A stretch of DNA of 64,000 bases from Gemmobacter sp. (GTDB lineage: Bacteria; Pseudomonadota; Alphaproteobacteria; Rhodobacterales; Rhodobacteraceae). This document shows positions 9,359-17,600 of the stretch, one piece after another; within the stretch, counting starts at the first letter, position 1, and each line of letters starts with the position of its first letter. The notes beneath the pieces are model-generated. The model worked only from the letters and a program-made list of their open reading frames with translations. It did not search any database and had not been told where the DNA came from. The translations under genes and the position numbers were made by a program. The DNA lies in contig NZ_JAUCBS010000013.1 of the NCBI RefSeq assembly GCF_034676705.1, positions 632,501 through 696,500 on the forward strand, in the 5' to 3' direction.

Positions 9359-10144
9359 ATGACACCGATCGAGCCGCATTTCGCCATCCGTCTTGCCCGG
9401 GACGAACGCGACCTGCGCGCGGCACAGCGCCTGCGCTACGAGGTGTTCGTGCAGGAGCTGGGCGGCACCGGCCCCCTGGTGGATCACGCCGCCCGGCTGG
9501 AGGCTGATGAGTTCGATCCCCATTTCAACCATCTGCTGCTGATCGACACCCGGCGCGATGCGGCGGCGCTGGATGATGTCGTCGGGGTCTATCGCCTCTT
9601 GACCAGCGACCGCGCGGCAACCATCGGGCGATTCTATTCCGAAGGCGAATACGATCTGACCCGGCTGAAGGCGACCGGCCGCAAGCTGCTGGAACTGGGC
9701 CGGTCCTGCGTCCACCCCGACTATCGCGGCGGCACGGCGATGTTCCACCTGTGGAACGCGCTGGCCGATTACGTGCTGGACCGCGAGATCGAGATCCTGT
9801 TCGGCGTTGCCAGCTTTCACGGCACCGACGTGGCGCCGCTGCGCCAGCCGCTGGCCTATCTGTATCACAACCATCTGGCGCCCGAAGATATCCGCGTCAG
9901 TGCCCGGCCCGAACACCGCCAGGACATGAACCTGCTGCCGACCAGCGGGATCGACCGCCGCGCTGCCATGGCGGCCACCCCGGCGCTGATCAAGGCCTAT
10001 CTGCGGCTGGGTGGCTTTGTCGGCGATGGCGCCTGGGTGGACCATGCGTTCAACACCACCGATGTATGCCTGCTGATGGACACCAGCCGCATGTCGGCCA
10101 AGCACCGCGATTTCTACGTGCGCAAGCAGGGGGCACCGGGGTGA
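9359..10144 (+). CDS. olsB: L-ornithine N-alpha-acyltransferase (ornithine lipid synthesis, step 1)
   Basis: 261-aa GNAT-like acyltransferase. OlsB transfers a 3-hydroxyacyl group from acyl carrier protein to the alpha-amine of ornithine, giving lyso-ornithine lipid. Family features include RLRYEVFVQELGGTG near residue 28, GVYRLLTSDRAATIGRFYSE, ELGRSCVHPDYRGG and GVASFHGTD. It overlaps olsA by 4 nt, the usual partner, which makes the assignment strong. The 140-bp upstream region holds no other gene. Confidence 0.9.
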   Translation: MTPIEPHFAIRLARDERDLRAAQRLRYEVFVQELGGTGPLVDHAARLEADEFDPHFNHLLLIDTRRDAAALDDVVGVYRLLTSDRAATIGRFYSEGEYDLTRLKATGRKLLELGRSCVHPDYRGGTAMFHLWNALADYVLDREIEILFGVASFHGTDVAPLRQPLAYLYHNHLAPEDIRVSARPEHRQDMNLLPTSGIDRRAAMAATPALIKAYLRLGGFVGDGAWVDHAFNTTDVCLLMDTSRMSAKHRDFYVRKQGAPG

Positions 10145-10962
10145 CCACCTTTTGGGCCAGCGCGCCGGATCAGCCCGATCCGCCGCGGATCGGGGCCATG
10201 GGCTGGCTGCGCGTGGCGGTGCGCGGTCTGGTGCTGGGCGGGCTGACCTATGGCTGCCTGCTGCTGCTGCTGCTGTTGCGGCTGGTGGAACGGCCGCTGT
10301 TCGGCCTGAACCGCCCGCTGACCCCCTGGATCACCCAGTTCGTCTGCCGCTCGGCCTTTTTCATCCTGGGCATGCGCTTTACCACGCGCGGCACCCCCAT
10401 GGCCGAACGCGGCGCCGTGGTGGCGAACCATGTCAGCTGGCTGGATATCTTTACCCTGAACGCCCCGCAGCGGATTTACTTCGTCTCGAAATCCGAGGTG
10501 GCGGGCTGGCCCGCCATCGGCTGGCTGGCGCGCGCCACCGGCACCGTCTTCATCCAGCGCAAGGGGTCCGAGGCGCTGGCCCAGAAGAACCTGTTCGAGG
10601 CGCGGTTGCGCGCCGGGCACAAGCTGCTGTTCTTTCCCGAAGGCACCTCGACCGACGGGCTGCGTGTGCTGCCGTTCAAATCCACCCTGTTCGCCGCCTT
10701 CTTTGCCGACGGGCTGGATCGCATCCTGTCGGTGCAACCTGTCTCGCTGGTCTATCGTGGCCCGCAGGGCGAGGATCCGCGGTTCTACGGCTGGTGGGGT
10801 GACATGGGATTCGCGCCCCATCTGCTGAAGGTGCTGGCGGCGCGGCGGCAAGGATCGGTCGAGGTGGTGTTCCACCCCCCCGTGCGCGTCGCCGATTTCC
10901 CCGACCGCAAGGCCCTGGCCGCGCATTGCGAGGCGGCGGTGCGGTCGGCCTTTCCTGGCTGA
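10141..10962 (+). CDS. olsA: Lyso-ornithine lipid O-acyltransferase (step 2)
   Basis: 273-aa PlsC-type acyltransferase that acylates lyso-ornithine lipid to ornithine lipid at the inner membrane. A hydrophobic segment lies around residues 20-45 (LTYGCLLLLLLLRLVERP). The catalytic box NHVSWLDI and the second box FFPEGTSTDGLRVLPFKS are both intact. The start is read as GTG at 10141, overlapping the olsB stop; an ATG at 10198 (MGWLRVAV) is an alternative that would lose 19 residues. Confidence 0.88.
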   Translation: MTTFWASAPDQPDPPRIGAMGWLRVAVRGLVLGGLTYGCLLLLLLLRLVERPLFGLNRPLTPWITQFVCRSAFFILGMRFTTRGTPMAERGAVVANHVSWLDIFTLNAPQRIYFVSKSEVAGWPAIGWLARATGTVFIQRKGSEALAQKNLFEARLRAGHKLLFFPEGTSTDGLRVLPFKSTLFAAFFADGLDRILSVQPVSLVYRGPQGEDPRFYGWWGDMGFAPHLLKVLAARRQGSVEVVFHPPVRVADFPDRKALAAHCEAAVRSAFPG

Positions 10963-10992
10963 CCGCGCCGTTCACCTGTCAGGGCAGGGCGG

Positions 10993-11760
10993 CTACCGCT
11001 TGGGTTTCAGCAGGTTGGCCGGTCGCATCGCCTCGGCCGCCTTGAACAGGCTGAAGGTCTGGTTGACATAGTTCACCACCCCCGACATCTGTTCCACCCA
11101 GGCGTCGATATCGGCCGTCCGCTCCACCTCGACGACCTGAACGGCGCGGTCGGGGCCGTCGGCCTCGAACTGGCAATAGAACAGCGGGTCGCCCCGGCGG
11201 ATCATCAGATCCTTGGTGGTATCGTGCCATTCAAACGCCCACATCAGCGGCCGTACCCAGGCGTGAATCGGAAAGCGGCCGCCAAAGATCGTGCCGGGCA
11301 GCGGCACCTGCCGGTAATGCGCAAAGGCATCCAGCTGGGTGATGTAGCACATTTCCTCGGCCACAAAGCAGTAGGGCAACGACAGCTGCACAGTGGGCCG
11401 GTCGGGGTAGCGCCATTCGATCTCGTTCACCAGGGTCAGCACCTGCCCCAGCTTGTTCGACCGCACCGCCCCCGCCGGCCCCGCCCGGTTGATCAGATGC
11501 GGCACGCCCTTGTCATCGCGGCCAAAGCCGATGTGCAGATCGAACGGGCAGCGCACCATGAAATAGCGGCTTTCCAGCTGGATCACCCCGGGGCAACGCG
11601 CGGCGGATTTGGCGTGGGTCTTGTTCGTCTGGCGAAAGCTGACCCGTTCGGGCGGGTAATACATCACCGCGCCCTTGTCGCTGTGCAGGAACCACCCGAC
11701 GGTGACCGGGCCTGCCTTGGGGTCGCCATCGGGGCGGGTAATGTTGATGTTGAATTCCAT
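10993..11760 (-). CDS. Conserved protein of unknown function
   Basis: 255 aa, not recognised with confidence. It begins MEFNINITRPDGDPKAGPVT; the sequence is rich in aromatic residues (HAWVRPLMWAFEWHDTTKD, GDPLFYCQFEA) and has no signal peptide or membrane span, so it is probably cytosolic. The C-terminal 60 residues look helical. The gene stands alone on the minus strand, with a dispersed repeat on its upstream side and olsA convergent on the other, so context gives no functional hint. The start is supported by the ATG at 11758-11760 and absence of an alternative upstream. Confidence 0.7.
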   Translation of the reverse strand: MEFNINITRPDGDPKAGPVTVGWFLHSDKGAVMYYPPERVSFRQTNKTHAKSAARCPGVIQLESRYFMVRCPFDLHIGFGRDDKGVPHLINRAGPAGAVRSNKLGQVLTLVNEIEWRYPDRPTVQLSLPYCFVAEEMCYITQLDAFAHYRQVPLPGTIFGGRFPIHAWVRPLMWAFEWHDTTKDLMIRRGDPLFYCQFEADGPDRAVQVVEVERTADIDAWVEQMSGVVNYVNQTFSLFKAAEAMRPANLLKPKR

Positions 11761-11856
11761 GCCTGAAACCTTCCGTGCCCGGCTGCGCGCGCCGGATCAT
11801 GCTGAATCAATCGGCCCCGCAGGTCAATCGGACCCGAGCGCCGCCCGTGCCCCCTC

Positions 11857-11922
11857 TTTGCCTTTTTCCAAATACCCTCGGGGGGAATTGGCCGAAAGGC
11901 CAAGGGGGGCAGAAGGCCCCCT
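11857..11922 (+). repeat. Dispersed 3'-end repeat, copy 3 (type B, two hairpins)
   Basis: Conserved segment TTTGCCTTTTTCCAAATACC from 11857, then hairpin 1 TTGGCC (11888-11893)/GGCCAA (11898-11903) with loop GAAA, then a G-run/C-run hairpin 2 with AGGGGG (11903-11908)/CCCCCT (11917-11922). It lies 21 bp past the stop of the minus-strand helicase gene, so on that transcript the hairpins come first and the conserved tail last. Confidence 0.75.
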
Positions 11923-11942
11923 CTGCCACGCTGGCCGCGCGC

Positions 11943-13481
11943 TTACCCTTGGTCTTCGGTCGTCGCCTCCAGCGCAAAGGGCGCCGCCGGGCCGCGCAGA
12001 TCGTCCACCGACAAGGCCTGTTGCGGCCGTGCCAGCCGGTTCCTGACCACCCAGTGCAGCCGGGTTTCCGCGCGGGTGATCGCCACATAGGCTAGCCGTT
12101 TCCACAGCGCGATCCCCGCCTCGGACCGGCCGGCGGCTGCGGCGGCCCACAGGTCGGGGGCAAAGACCTGCACCTCGGGCCACTGGCTGCCCTGCGCCTT
12201 GTGGATCGTGACCGCCGCGCCATGCAGGAATGCCGCGCCCATGCCAGCGGCCGAGGGGATGAAGGGATCCTCCTCGCCAGGCTTTTCGATCTTGATGATC
12301 GAGGCGGCCGAGATCTGCGGTTCTTCCGCGCCGAAGACATGCAGCCGGGCAAAGCCGTCGCGCTTGCCGGGGCCAAGGTAGACGACCTGCGCCCCCTTGA
12401 TCAGGCCGCGCGCCTCCAGGTCGATCCGCTTCTTGCGGTGCTTCAGCGGCAGTTCGATTCCATCGCAGATCAGCGGCTCGCCGGGCAGCAGCTCGGTTTC
12501 CGGGGCGCCATGGGCCGCGCGAAACGCGGTGATCAGCCGGATCCGCGTGGCATTGCGCCAGACCAGCACGGGGGACCGCGCCATCAGGTCGCTGTCCACC
12601 CGCTGCGCGACGACCACGCGGTCATCGCTGCGGGCTGCGCGTTCGACCATGCGCTCGAACTCCTCGAACCCCAGGTCGGGGTCCGCCAGCGCATGGGCCA
12701 GGTCCAGAATGGGGTTGCCATCCTGCTGGCGGTGGATCCGGTTCAGGTGGATGCGGCGTTCGGGCTTCAGCCGGTCGAACACCATCTCGCCCGACAGGCC
12801 CACCGGCGCCAGCTGTGCCGGATCGCCGAACAGCACCAGCGTGGGGAAAATCTCCTTCAAATCCTCGAACTGCCGTTCGTCCAGCATCGAGCTTTCATCG
12901 ACGAAGCCGATGTCCAGCGGTTCTTCGCGCCGCTTCCAGCCCTTGATGAAATCGCTGCCCCGCAGGCCGGCGGCGGCCAGCGCGCCGGGGATGGATTTGG
13001 TGGTTTCATAGAACGCCTTGGCGCGGTCCAGCGCCAGGTCGGTCAGTTCCTCCATCACCGGGCGCTCGCCGGTGCCGGCCAGCCATTCGGCCAGCTTTTC
13101 ATATTCCGGCGCATAGATCGGGGTATAGAGGATGCGGTGAATGGTGGTCGCCGGCACGCCACGGTTGCGCAGCACCGAGGCTGCCTTGTTGGTGGGCGCC
13201 AGCACCGCCAGCGTGCGCCGGTCCTTCTTTCGCCGCCCCTCGTAATCGCCCGATACCAGTTCCAGCCCCGCCTCGGTCAATGCCTTGACCAGCGTGGCCA
13301 GCAGCAGCGTCTTGCCGGACCCCGCCTTGCCCGTTACGGCCAGCACGCCGCCCCCCACCCCTTCGCCTGGCAGGACCAGCCCATTGTCCAGATCGACGCC
13401 CGCGGCCTGCAACAGGGCGGAAACCCGGTCATGGGCTTCGGCCTGGTCATCGGAAAAGGTTACGGCGGGCAGGGCATTCAT
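11943..13481 (-). CDS. RecD-like ATP-dependent DNA helicase (AAA_30/UvrD_C_2 type)
   Basis: 512-aa superfamily 1 helicase. Walker A GKAGSGKT at residues 51-58, APTNKAASVLRNRG (motif Ia), Walker B FVDESSMLDE, motif III LFGDPAQLAPVG, and the C-terminal TIHKAQGSQWPEVQVF and YVAITRAETRLHWVV motifs are all present. The arrangement is that of stand-alone RecD-like exonuclease V family proteins without the RecD N-terminal domain. A role in DNA repair is inferred. It is monocistronic, with copies of the dispersed repeat on both sides. Confidence 0.87.
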   Translation of the reverse strand: MNALPAVTFSDDQAEAHDRVSALLQAAGVDLDNGLVLPGEGVGGGVLAVTGKAGSGKTLLLATLVKALTEAGLELVSGDYEGRRKKDRRTLAVLAPTNKAASVLRNRGVPATTIHRILYTPIYAPEYEKLAEWLAGTGERPVMEELTDLALDRAKAFYETTKSIPGALAAAGLRGSDFIKGWKRREEPLDIGFVDESSMLDERQFEDLKEIFPTLVLFGDPAQLAPVGLSGEMVFDRLKPERRIHLNRIHRQQDGNPILDLAHALADPDLGFEEFERMVERAARSDDRVVVAQRVDSDLMARSPVLVWRNATRIRLITAFRAAHGAPETELLPGEPLICDGIELPLKHRKKRIDLEARGLIKGAQVVYLGPGKRDGFARLHVFGAEEPQISAASIIKIEKPGEEDPFIPSAAGMGAAFLHGAAVTIHKAQGSQWPEVQVFAPDLWAAAAAGRSEAGIALWKRLAYVAITRAETRLHWVVRNRLARPQQALSVDDLRGPAAPFALEATTEDQG

Positions 13482-13554
13482 GCGCGCACCTTATGTGCAG
13501 CGGAACCAAAAGGGAACTGCTCGTGGTGGTCGAAAACCCGGCGCCCCCATCATC

Positions 13555-13623
13555 TTGCCGAAAATACCCCACGGGGGAAGCCTGCTGCCCATGGCAGCGG
13601 GCGCGGGGGTGTGAAACCCCCGC
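13555..13623 (+). repeat. Dispersed 3'-end repeat, copy 4 (type B, two hairpins)
   Basis: Shortened conserved segment TTGCCGAAAATACCCC (13555-13570). Hairpin 1: GCTGCC (13584-13589)/GGCAGC (13593-13598). Hairpin 2: GCGGGGGT (13603-13610)/ACCCCCGC (13616-13623) with loop GTGAA, the same loop as copy 1. It lies between sat/cysC and the helicase gene, both on the minus strand; polarity relative to sat/cysC is stop, hairpins, tail. Confidence 0.72.
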
Positions 13624-13704
13624 TCTGCCGGTTCGACCAGCGGGGCGGCATGGAAAAGGGCGCCCCCGGCAACAGGGGCGCCCCTTTGGCAGACCTGCGC
13701 CGGA

Positions 13705-15412
13705 TCAGGCCGTGATCAGCCCCATGGATTCCAGCTTCAGGATGACCTGCTGGGCGCAGTAATCCACGTCCAGCCCTTCGGTATCCAGTTTCAGCTCGGG
13801 CGTCTCGGGCGCTTCATAGGGATCCGAGATCCCGGTGAATTCCTTGATCTTGCCCTCGCGCGCCAGCTTGTACAGGCCCTTGCGGTCACGCTTTTCGCAT
13901 TCATCGACCGAGGTTGCGACATGCACTTCGATGAAGGCGCCATAGGCCTCGATCATCTCGCGTACGGCGCGGCGGGTGGCGGTATAGGGCGCGATGGGGG
14001 CGCAGATCGCGATACCGCCGTTCTTGGTGATTTCGGACGCGACATAGCCGATGCGCTTGATGTTGATGTCGCGGTGTTCCTTGGAAAACCCAAGTTCCGA
14101 TGACAGATGCTTGCGCACCACGTCGCCGTCCAGCAGCGTGACCGGACGGCCGCCCATTTCCATCAGCTTGACCATCAGCGCATTGGCGATGGTCGACTTG
14201 CCCGAGCCCGACAACCCGGTGAAGAACACCGTAAAGCCCTGTTTCGCCCGCGGGGGCGAGGTGCGGCGCAGTTCGGTGACCACTTCGGGGAAGCTGAACC
14301 ATTCGGGGATGTCCAGCCCCTCGCGCAGGCGGCGGCGCAGTTCGGTGCCCGAGATGTCCAGCACCGTGCCCCCCTCGGGAACCTCGTTCGCGGGGTAATA
14401 CTGTGCCTTTTCCTGCACATAGACCATGTGCTTGAAATCCACCATGGTCACGCCGATTTCCGCCTCGTGCGCCTTGTACAGATCCTGCGCATCGTAGGGG
14501 CCGTAGAAATCCTTGCCCTGGCTGTTCTTGCCGGGGCCGGCATGATCGCGGCCGACGATGAAATGGGTCACGCCATGGTTGCGGCGGATCAGGCCGTGCC
14601 ACACCGCCTCGCGCGGGCCGGCCATGCGCATGGCCAGGTTCAGCAGTGACATGTGCGTGGTCGACTGGGGATATTTGTCCAGCACCGCCTCGTAGCAGCG
14701 CACGCGGGTAAAGTGATCGACGTCGCCGGGCTTGGTCATGCCGACCACCGGGTGGATCAGCAGGTTCGCCTCGGCCTCGCGGGCGGCGCGGAAGGTCAGT
14801 TCCTGATGGGCACGGTGCAGCGGATTGCGGGTCTGAAAGGCGACGATCTTGCGCCAGCCCATCTTGCGGAAATGGGCGCGCAACTCGTTGGGCGTGTCGC
14901 GACGGGCCTTGAAATCGTAATGCACCGGCTGCTGGATGCCGGTGACCGGGCCACCCAGATAGACCTTGCCGGCGACGTTGTGCAGGTAGTTCACCGCCGG
15001 ATGCGCCAGATCGTCGGCGCCGAACACCCTGGCGGCCTCGCGCGCCTTGTCGGGCACCCATTTGTCCGACACCGACATGATGGCCAGGATCACGCCTTCC
15101 TGATCGCGCAGCGCGATGTCGGTTCCGGGTTCGATGCCATCGGCGAACTTTTCGCTGACATCCAGCGTGATGGGCATGGGCCACAGCGCACCGTCGGCCA
15201 GCCGCATCGAGTTCGACCACGCCATCGTAATCCGCTTCGCCCAGGAAGCCCTTCAACGGGTGGAAGCCACCATTCATCAGCAGTTCCAGATCGCAGATCT
15301 GGCGGGGCGTCAGATCCCACGACGGCAGGTTGCCCGCTTCGAATTTCAGCTTCTGGGTGGATTCGGCAGAGACATACAGTTCAGGAATGGGGGCAGTATT
15401 GGACAAGGCCAT
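13705..15412 (-). pseudogene. sat: Bifunctional sulfate adenylyltransferase/adenylylsulfate kinase, interrupted by a frameshift
   Basis: The protein would fuse ATP sulfurylase (sulfate + ATP to APS) to APS kinase (APS to PAPS) for sulfate assimilation. The N-terminus, from MALSNTAPIPELYVSAE to GFLGEADYDGVVE, is in one frame (ATG 15410-15412). The rest, from SMRLADGALWPMPI onward, is in another. Removing one base near 15211 restores an uninterrupted 568-aa product, close to the length I recall for this fusion. Intact downstream features are RNPLHRAHQE (sulfurylase), GRDHAGPGK, and the kinase Walker A GLSGSGKST. As written, the 5' 67 codons are out of frame. It is either a sequencing or assembly error or a real recent mutation; the otherwise undamaged sequence favours error or very recent change. 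Confidence 0.85.
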
Positions 15413-15552
15413 GAGTTCTCGTCTTTCTTCAAACAACGCAGTTGGGCAGCCGGGGCGCCAGGGTTGCCAGGCAGGGCCGTAACGAAATCCTAAAGGGTTT
15501 TTGACGGCGCGGGATAGCGGAATTCCCTGCCTGCCGGCCGGCGAAATGCAAG

Positions 15553-15614
15553 GCGCCGGCCCGACAAGGGGCCGGCGCTGTGCCGGGTGGCTGGCGGGGC
15601 GGCCGTACCGCCCC
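15553..15614 (-). terminator. Tandem hairpins after amtB
   Basis: Just beyond the amtB stop on the minus strand are two GC stems: GGGGCGG (15596-15602)/CCGCCCC (15608-15614) and GCGCCGGCCC (15553-15562)/GGGCCGGCGC (15569-15578). The second is followed on the transcript by CTTGCATTTCG, only weakly T-rich. They probably end the glnK-amtB transcript and separate it from sat/cysC. Confidence 0.6.
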
Positions 15615-15622
15615 GCAGCAGA

Positions 15623-16966
15623 TCACAGGTTGTAGGCGCGTTCGCCATGCGAGGTCAGGTCCAGACCTTCGCGTTCGGCATCTTCCTTGACGCGCAGGCC
15701 GGTGATGGCGCCGACCACCTTGTACAGGATGAACGAACCGATGCCGCTCCAGACGATGGTCACAAGGACGCCCTTGATCTGGATCCAGACCTGCGCCCCC
15801 ATGGTGACGCCTTCGGCATAGCCGATGCCACCCAGCGCGTCCGAGGCGAAGATGCCGGTGCCGACAGCGCCGATGATGCCGCCGACGCCGTGGATGCCGA
15901 ACACGTCCAGGCTGTCGTCATAGCCGAACCTGTGCTTGGCGACGGCGACGAACCAGTAGCAGACGACCGACGCGAGGGCCCCCAGCACGATGGCACCGAT
16001 CGGGCCGACCAGGCCGGCGGCCGGGGTCACGGCGACCAGACCGGCCACCAGACCCGAGGCTGCCCCCAGCATCGACGCCTTGCCACGCAGCAGCCCTTCG
16101 ACGATGACCCATGCCAGGATGGCGCCGGCGGTGGCCGTGAAGGTGTTGATCATCGCCAGACCGGCGCCACCGTTCGATTCCAGGTTGGATCCGGCGTTGA
16201 AGCCGAACCAGCCGACCCACAGCATCGAGGCGCCCACCATGGTCAGCGTCATCGAATGCGGGGCCATGTTGTCCTTGCCGTAGCCGACGCGCTTGCCCAG
16301 CACGATGGCACCGACCAGCGCGGCGATACCGGCATTGATGTGGACCACCGTGCCGCCGGCAAAGTCCAGCGCGCCCCAGCCGAAGATCAGGCCGTTCGCA
16401 TCCCACACCATATGGGCGATCGGGAAGTAGACGAAGGTCACCCACAGGGCAACGAACAGCATCACGGCCGAAAACTTGATGCGTTCGGCAAAGCCGCCGA
16501 CGATGAGCGAGGCGGTGATGCAGGCGAAGGTCATCTGGAAGCAGATGAACACGAATTCCGGGATGACATATTCATCCGAGAAGGTCGCCGCCATGCTGTC
16601 CGGCGTCACGCCGGCCAGGAACAGCTTGCCGAAGCCGCCGAAGAAGGCGCTGGTCGAGCCGCCGAACGAGAAAGAATAGCCGTAGACCACCCAGATCACG
16701 ATCACCATGGCGGTGATCAGGGTACACTGCATCAGCACCGACAGCATGTTCTTGCTGCGCACCAGGCCGCCGTAGAACAGCGCCAGACCCGGCAGGATCA
16801 TGAACAGCACCAGGATGGTGGAAATCATCATCCAGGCGGTATCGCCCTTGTCCATCACCGGCTCGGCCGCGGCGGCGGCTTCCTGGGCCCGGGCGGGCAG
16901 GGCCGCTGCGGTGGCCGACAGCGCCGACAGCGCGCCCGTGGCCAGAAGGTTCTTGAAATTCGTCAT
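15623..16966 (-). CDS. amtB: Ammonium transporter Amt
   Basis: 447-aa inner-membrane ammonium channel. A cleavable signal (MTNFKNLLATGALSAL... to AARAQ-like LPARAQ) precedes eleven hydrophobic segments. Family signatures include GLALFYGGLVRSKN, DFAGGTVVHINAGIAALVGA and GWFGFNAGSNLE, plus the C-terminal GLDLTSHGERAYNL tail that contacts GlnK. The ATG at 16966 was preferred over 16996 because AGGGGAA lies upstream at suitable distance and the signal peptide then starts cleanly. It follows glnK by 26 bp, the classic glnK-amtB operon. Confidence 0.93.
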   Translation of the reverse strand: MTNFKNLLATGALSALSATAAALPARAQEAAAAAEPVMDKGDTAWMMISTILVLFMILPGLALFYGGLVRSKNMLSVLMQCTLITAMVIVIWVVYGYSFSFGGSTSAFFGGFGKLFLAGVTPDSMAATFSDEYVIPEFVFICFQMTFACITASLIVGGFAERIKFSAVMLFVALWVTFVYFPIAHMVWDANGLIFGWGALDFAGGTVVHINAGIAALVGAIVLGKRVGYGKDNMAPHSMTLTMVGASMLWVGWFGFNAGSNLESNGGAGLAMINTFTATAGAILAWVIVEGLLRGKASMLGAASGLVAGLVAVTPAAGLVGPIGAIVLGALASVVCYWFVAVAKHRFGYDDSLDVFGIHGVGGIIGAVGTGIFASDALGGIGYAEGVTMGAQVWIQIKGVLVTIVWSGIGSFILYKVVGAITGLRVKEDAEREGLDLTSHGERAYNL

Positions 16967-16992
16967 TTGGGTCTGTTTCCCCTGGCTGCTGT

Positions 16993-17331
16993 TCAAAGGG
17001 CGTTGTCGTCGGTCTCGCCGGTGCGCACGCGCACCGCGCCCTCGACGTCCAGCACGAAGATCTTGCCATCACCGATCTTGCCGGTGGTCGCGGTGGTGCG
17101 GATGGTGTCGACCACCTGGTCCACCATGGTGTCGCTGACGACCAGCTCCAGCTTCACCTTGGGAACGAAGTTCACCGCGTATTCCGCGCCGCGGTAGATT
17201 TCCGTATGGCCCGATTGCGTGCCGAACCCCTTGATCTCGGTCACCATCATGCCGCGCACGCCGATGGCGGTGAGCGCCTCGCGCACCTCCTCGAGCTTGA
17301 ACGGCTTGATCGCTGCTATGATGAGTTTCAC
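16993..17331 (-). CDS. glnK: Nitrogen regulatory protein P-II
   Basis: 112-aa P-II signal protein, exactly the family length. Start is GTG (17329-17331) after AGGAAGGG. The N-terminus reads MKLIIAAIKPFKLEEVREAL, the T-loop carries the uridylylation Tyr in TEIYRGAEYAVNFVPK, and the second signature is TGKIGDGKIFVLDVEGAVRV. It senses 2-oxoglutarate and ATP/ADP and gates the ammonium channel encoded next to it. Control by nitrogen status is expected from the family; a TGCACA direct repeat lies upstream. Confidence 0.93.
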   Translation of the reverse strand: MKLIIAAIKPFKLEEVREALTAIGVRGMMVTEIKGFGTQSGHTEIYRGAEYAVNFVPKVKLELVVSDTMVDQVVDTIRTTATTGKIGDGKIFVLDVEGAVRVRTGETDDNAL

Positions 17332-17449
17332 GTCGTCACCCTTCCTCTGGCAGGCGGCCCGCAGGGGGCCCACGGCGATACCTCACGCCATTGTCAGGGG
17401 CGGACACAACGCGTTTGGCGGGCGGAAAGCTGCCGGAAACGGCTCAAAA

Positions 17450-17466
17450 TGCACATGACTTGCACA
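17450..17466. promoter_or_regulatory. TGCACA direct repeat upstream of glnK
   Basis: TGCACA occurs at 17450-17455 and again at 17461-17466, an 11-bp period, about 120 bp upstream of the glnK GTG. The half-site resembles the NtrC half-site TGCAC, but here the halves are direct rather than inverted. The surrounding 17332-17600 region separates glnK from the divergent penicillin-binding protein and holds no gene. No convincing sigma-54 -24/-12 element was found. Confidence 0.25.
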
Positions 17467-17600
17467 AATGACAGGCATTGATTAATTATTGGGCGGTTCT
17501 GTGACGCGAATCGTCCGGTCTTTCCCCTTCGCTTGCGCGGCATTCCGGGCTAATGTGCCGGGAACAAGGCAAGGGCCCGGACAAGGGCGGACAGGCACGA

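Noticed and set aside
17332..17449. Sigma-54 promoter for glnK
   Set aside because: The best candidate (TGGCGTGAGGTATCGC on the minus strand) has the GG-GC distance off by one base.
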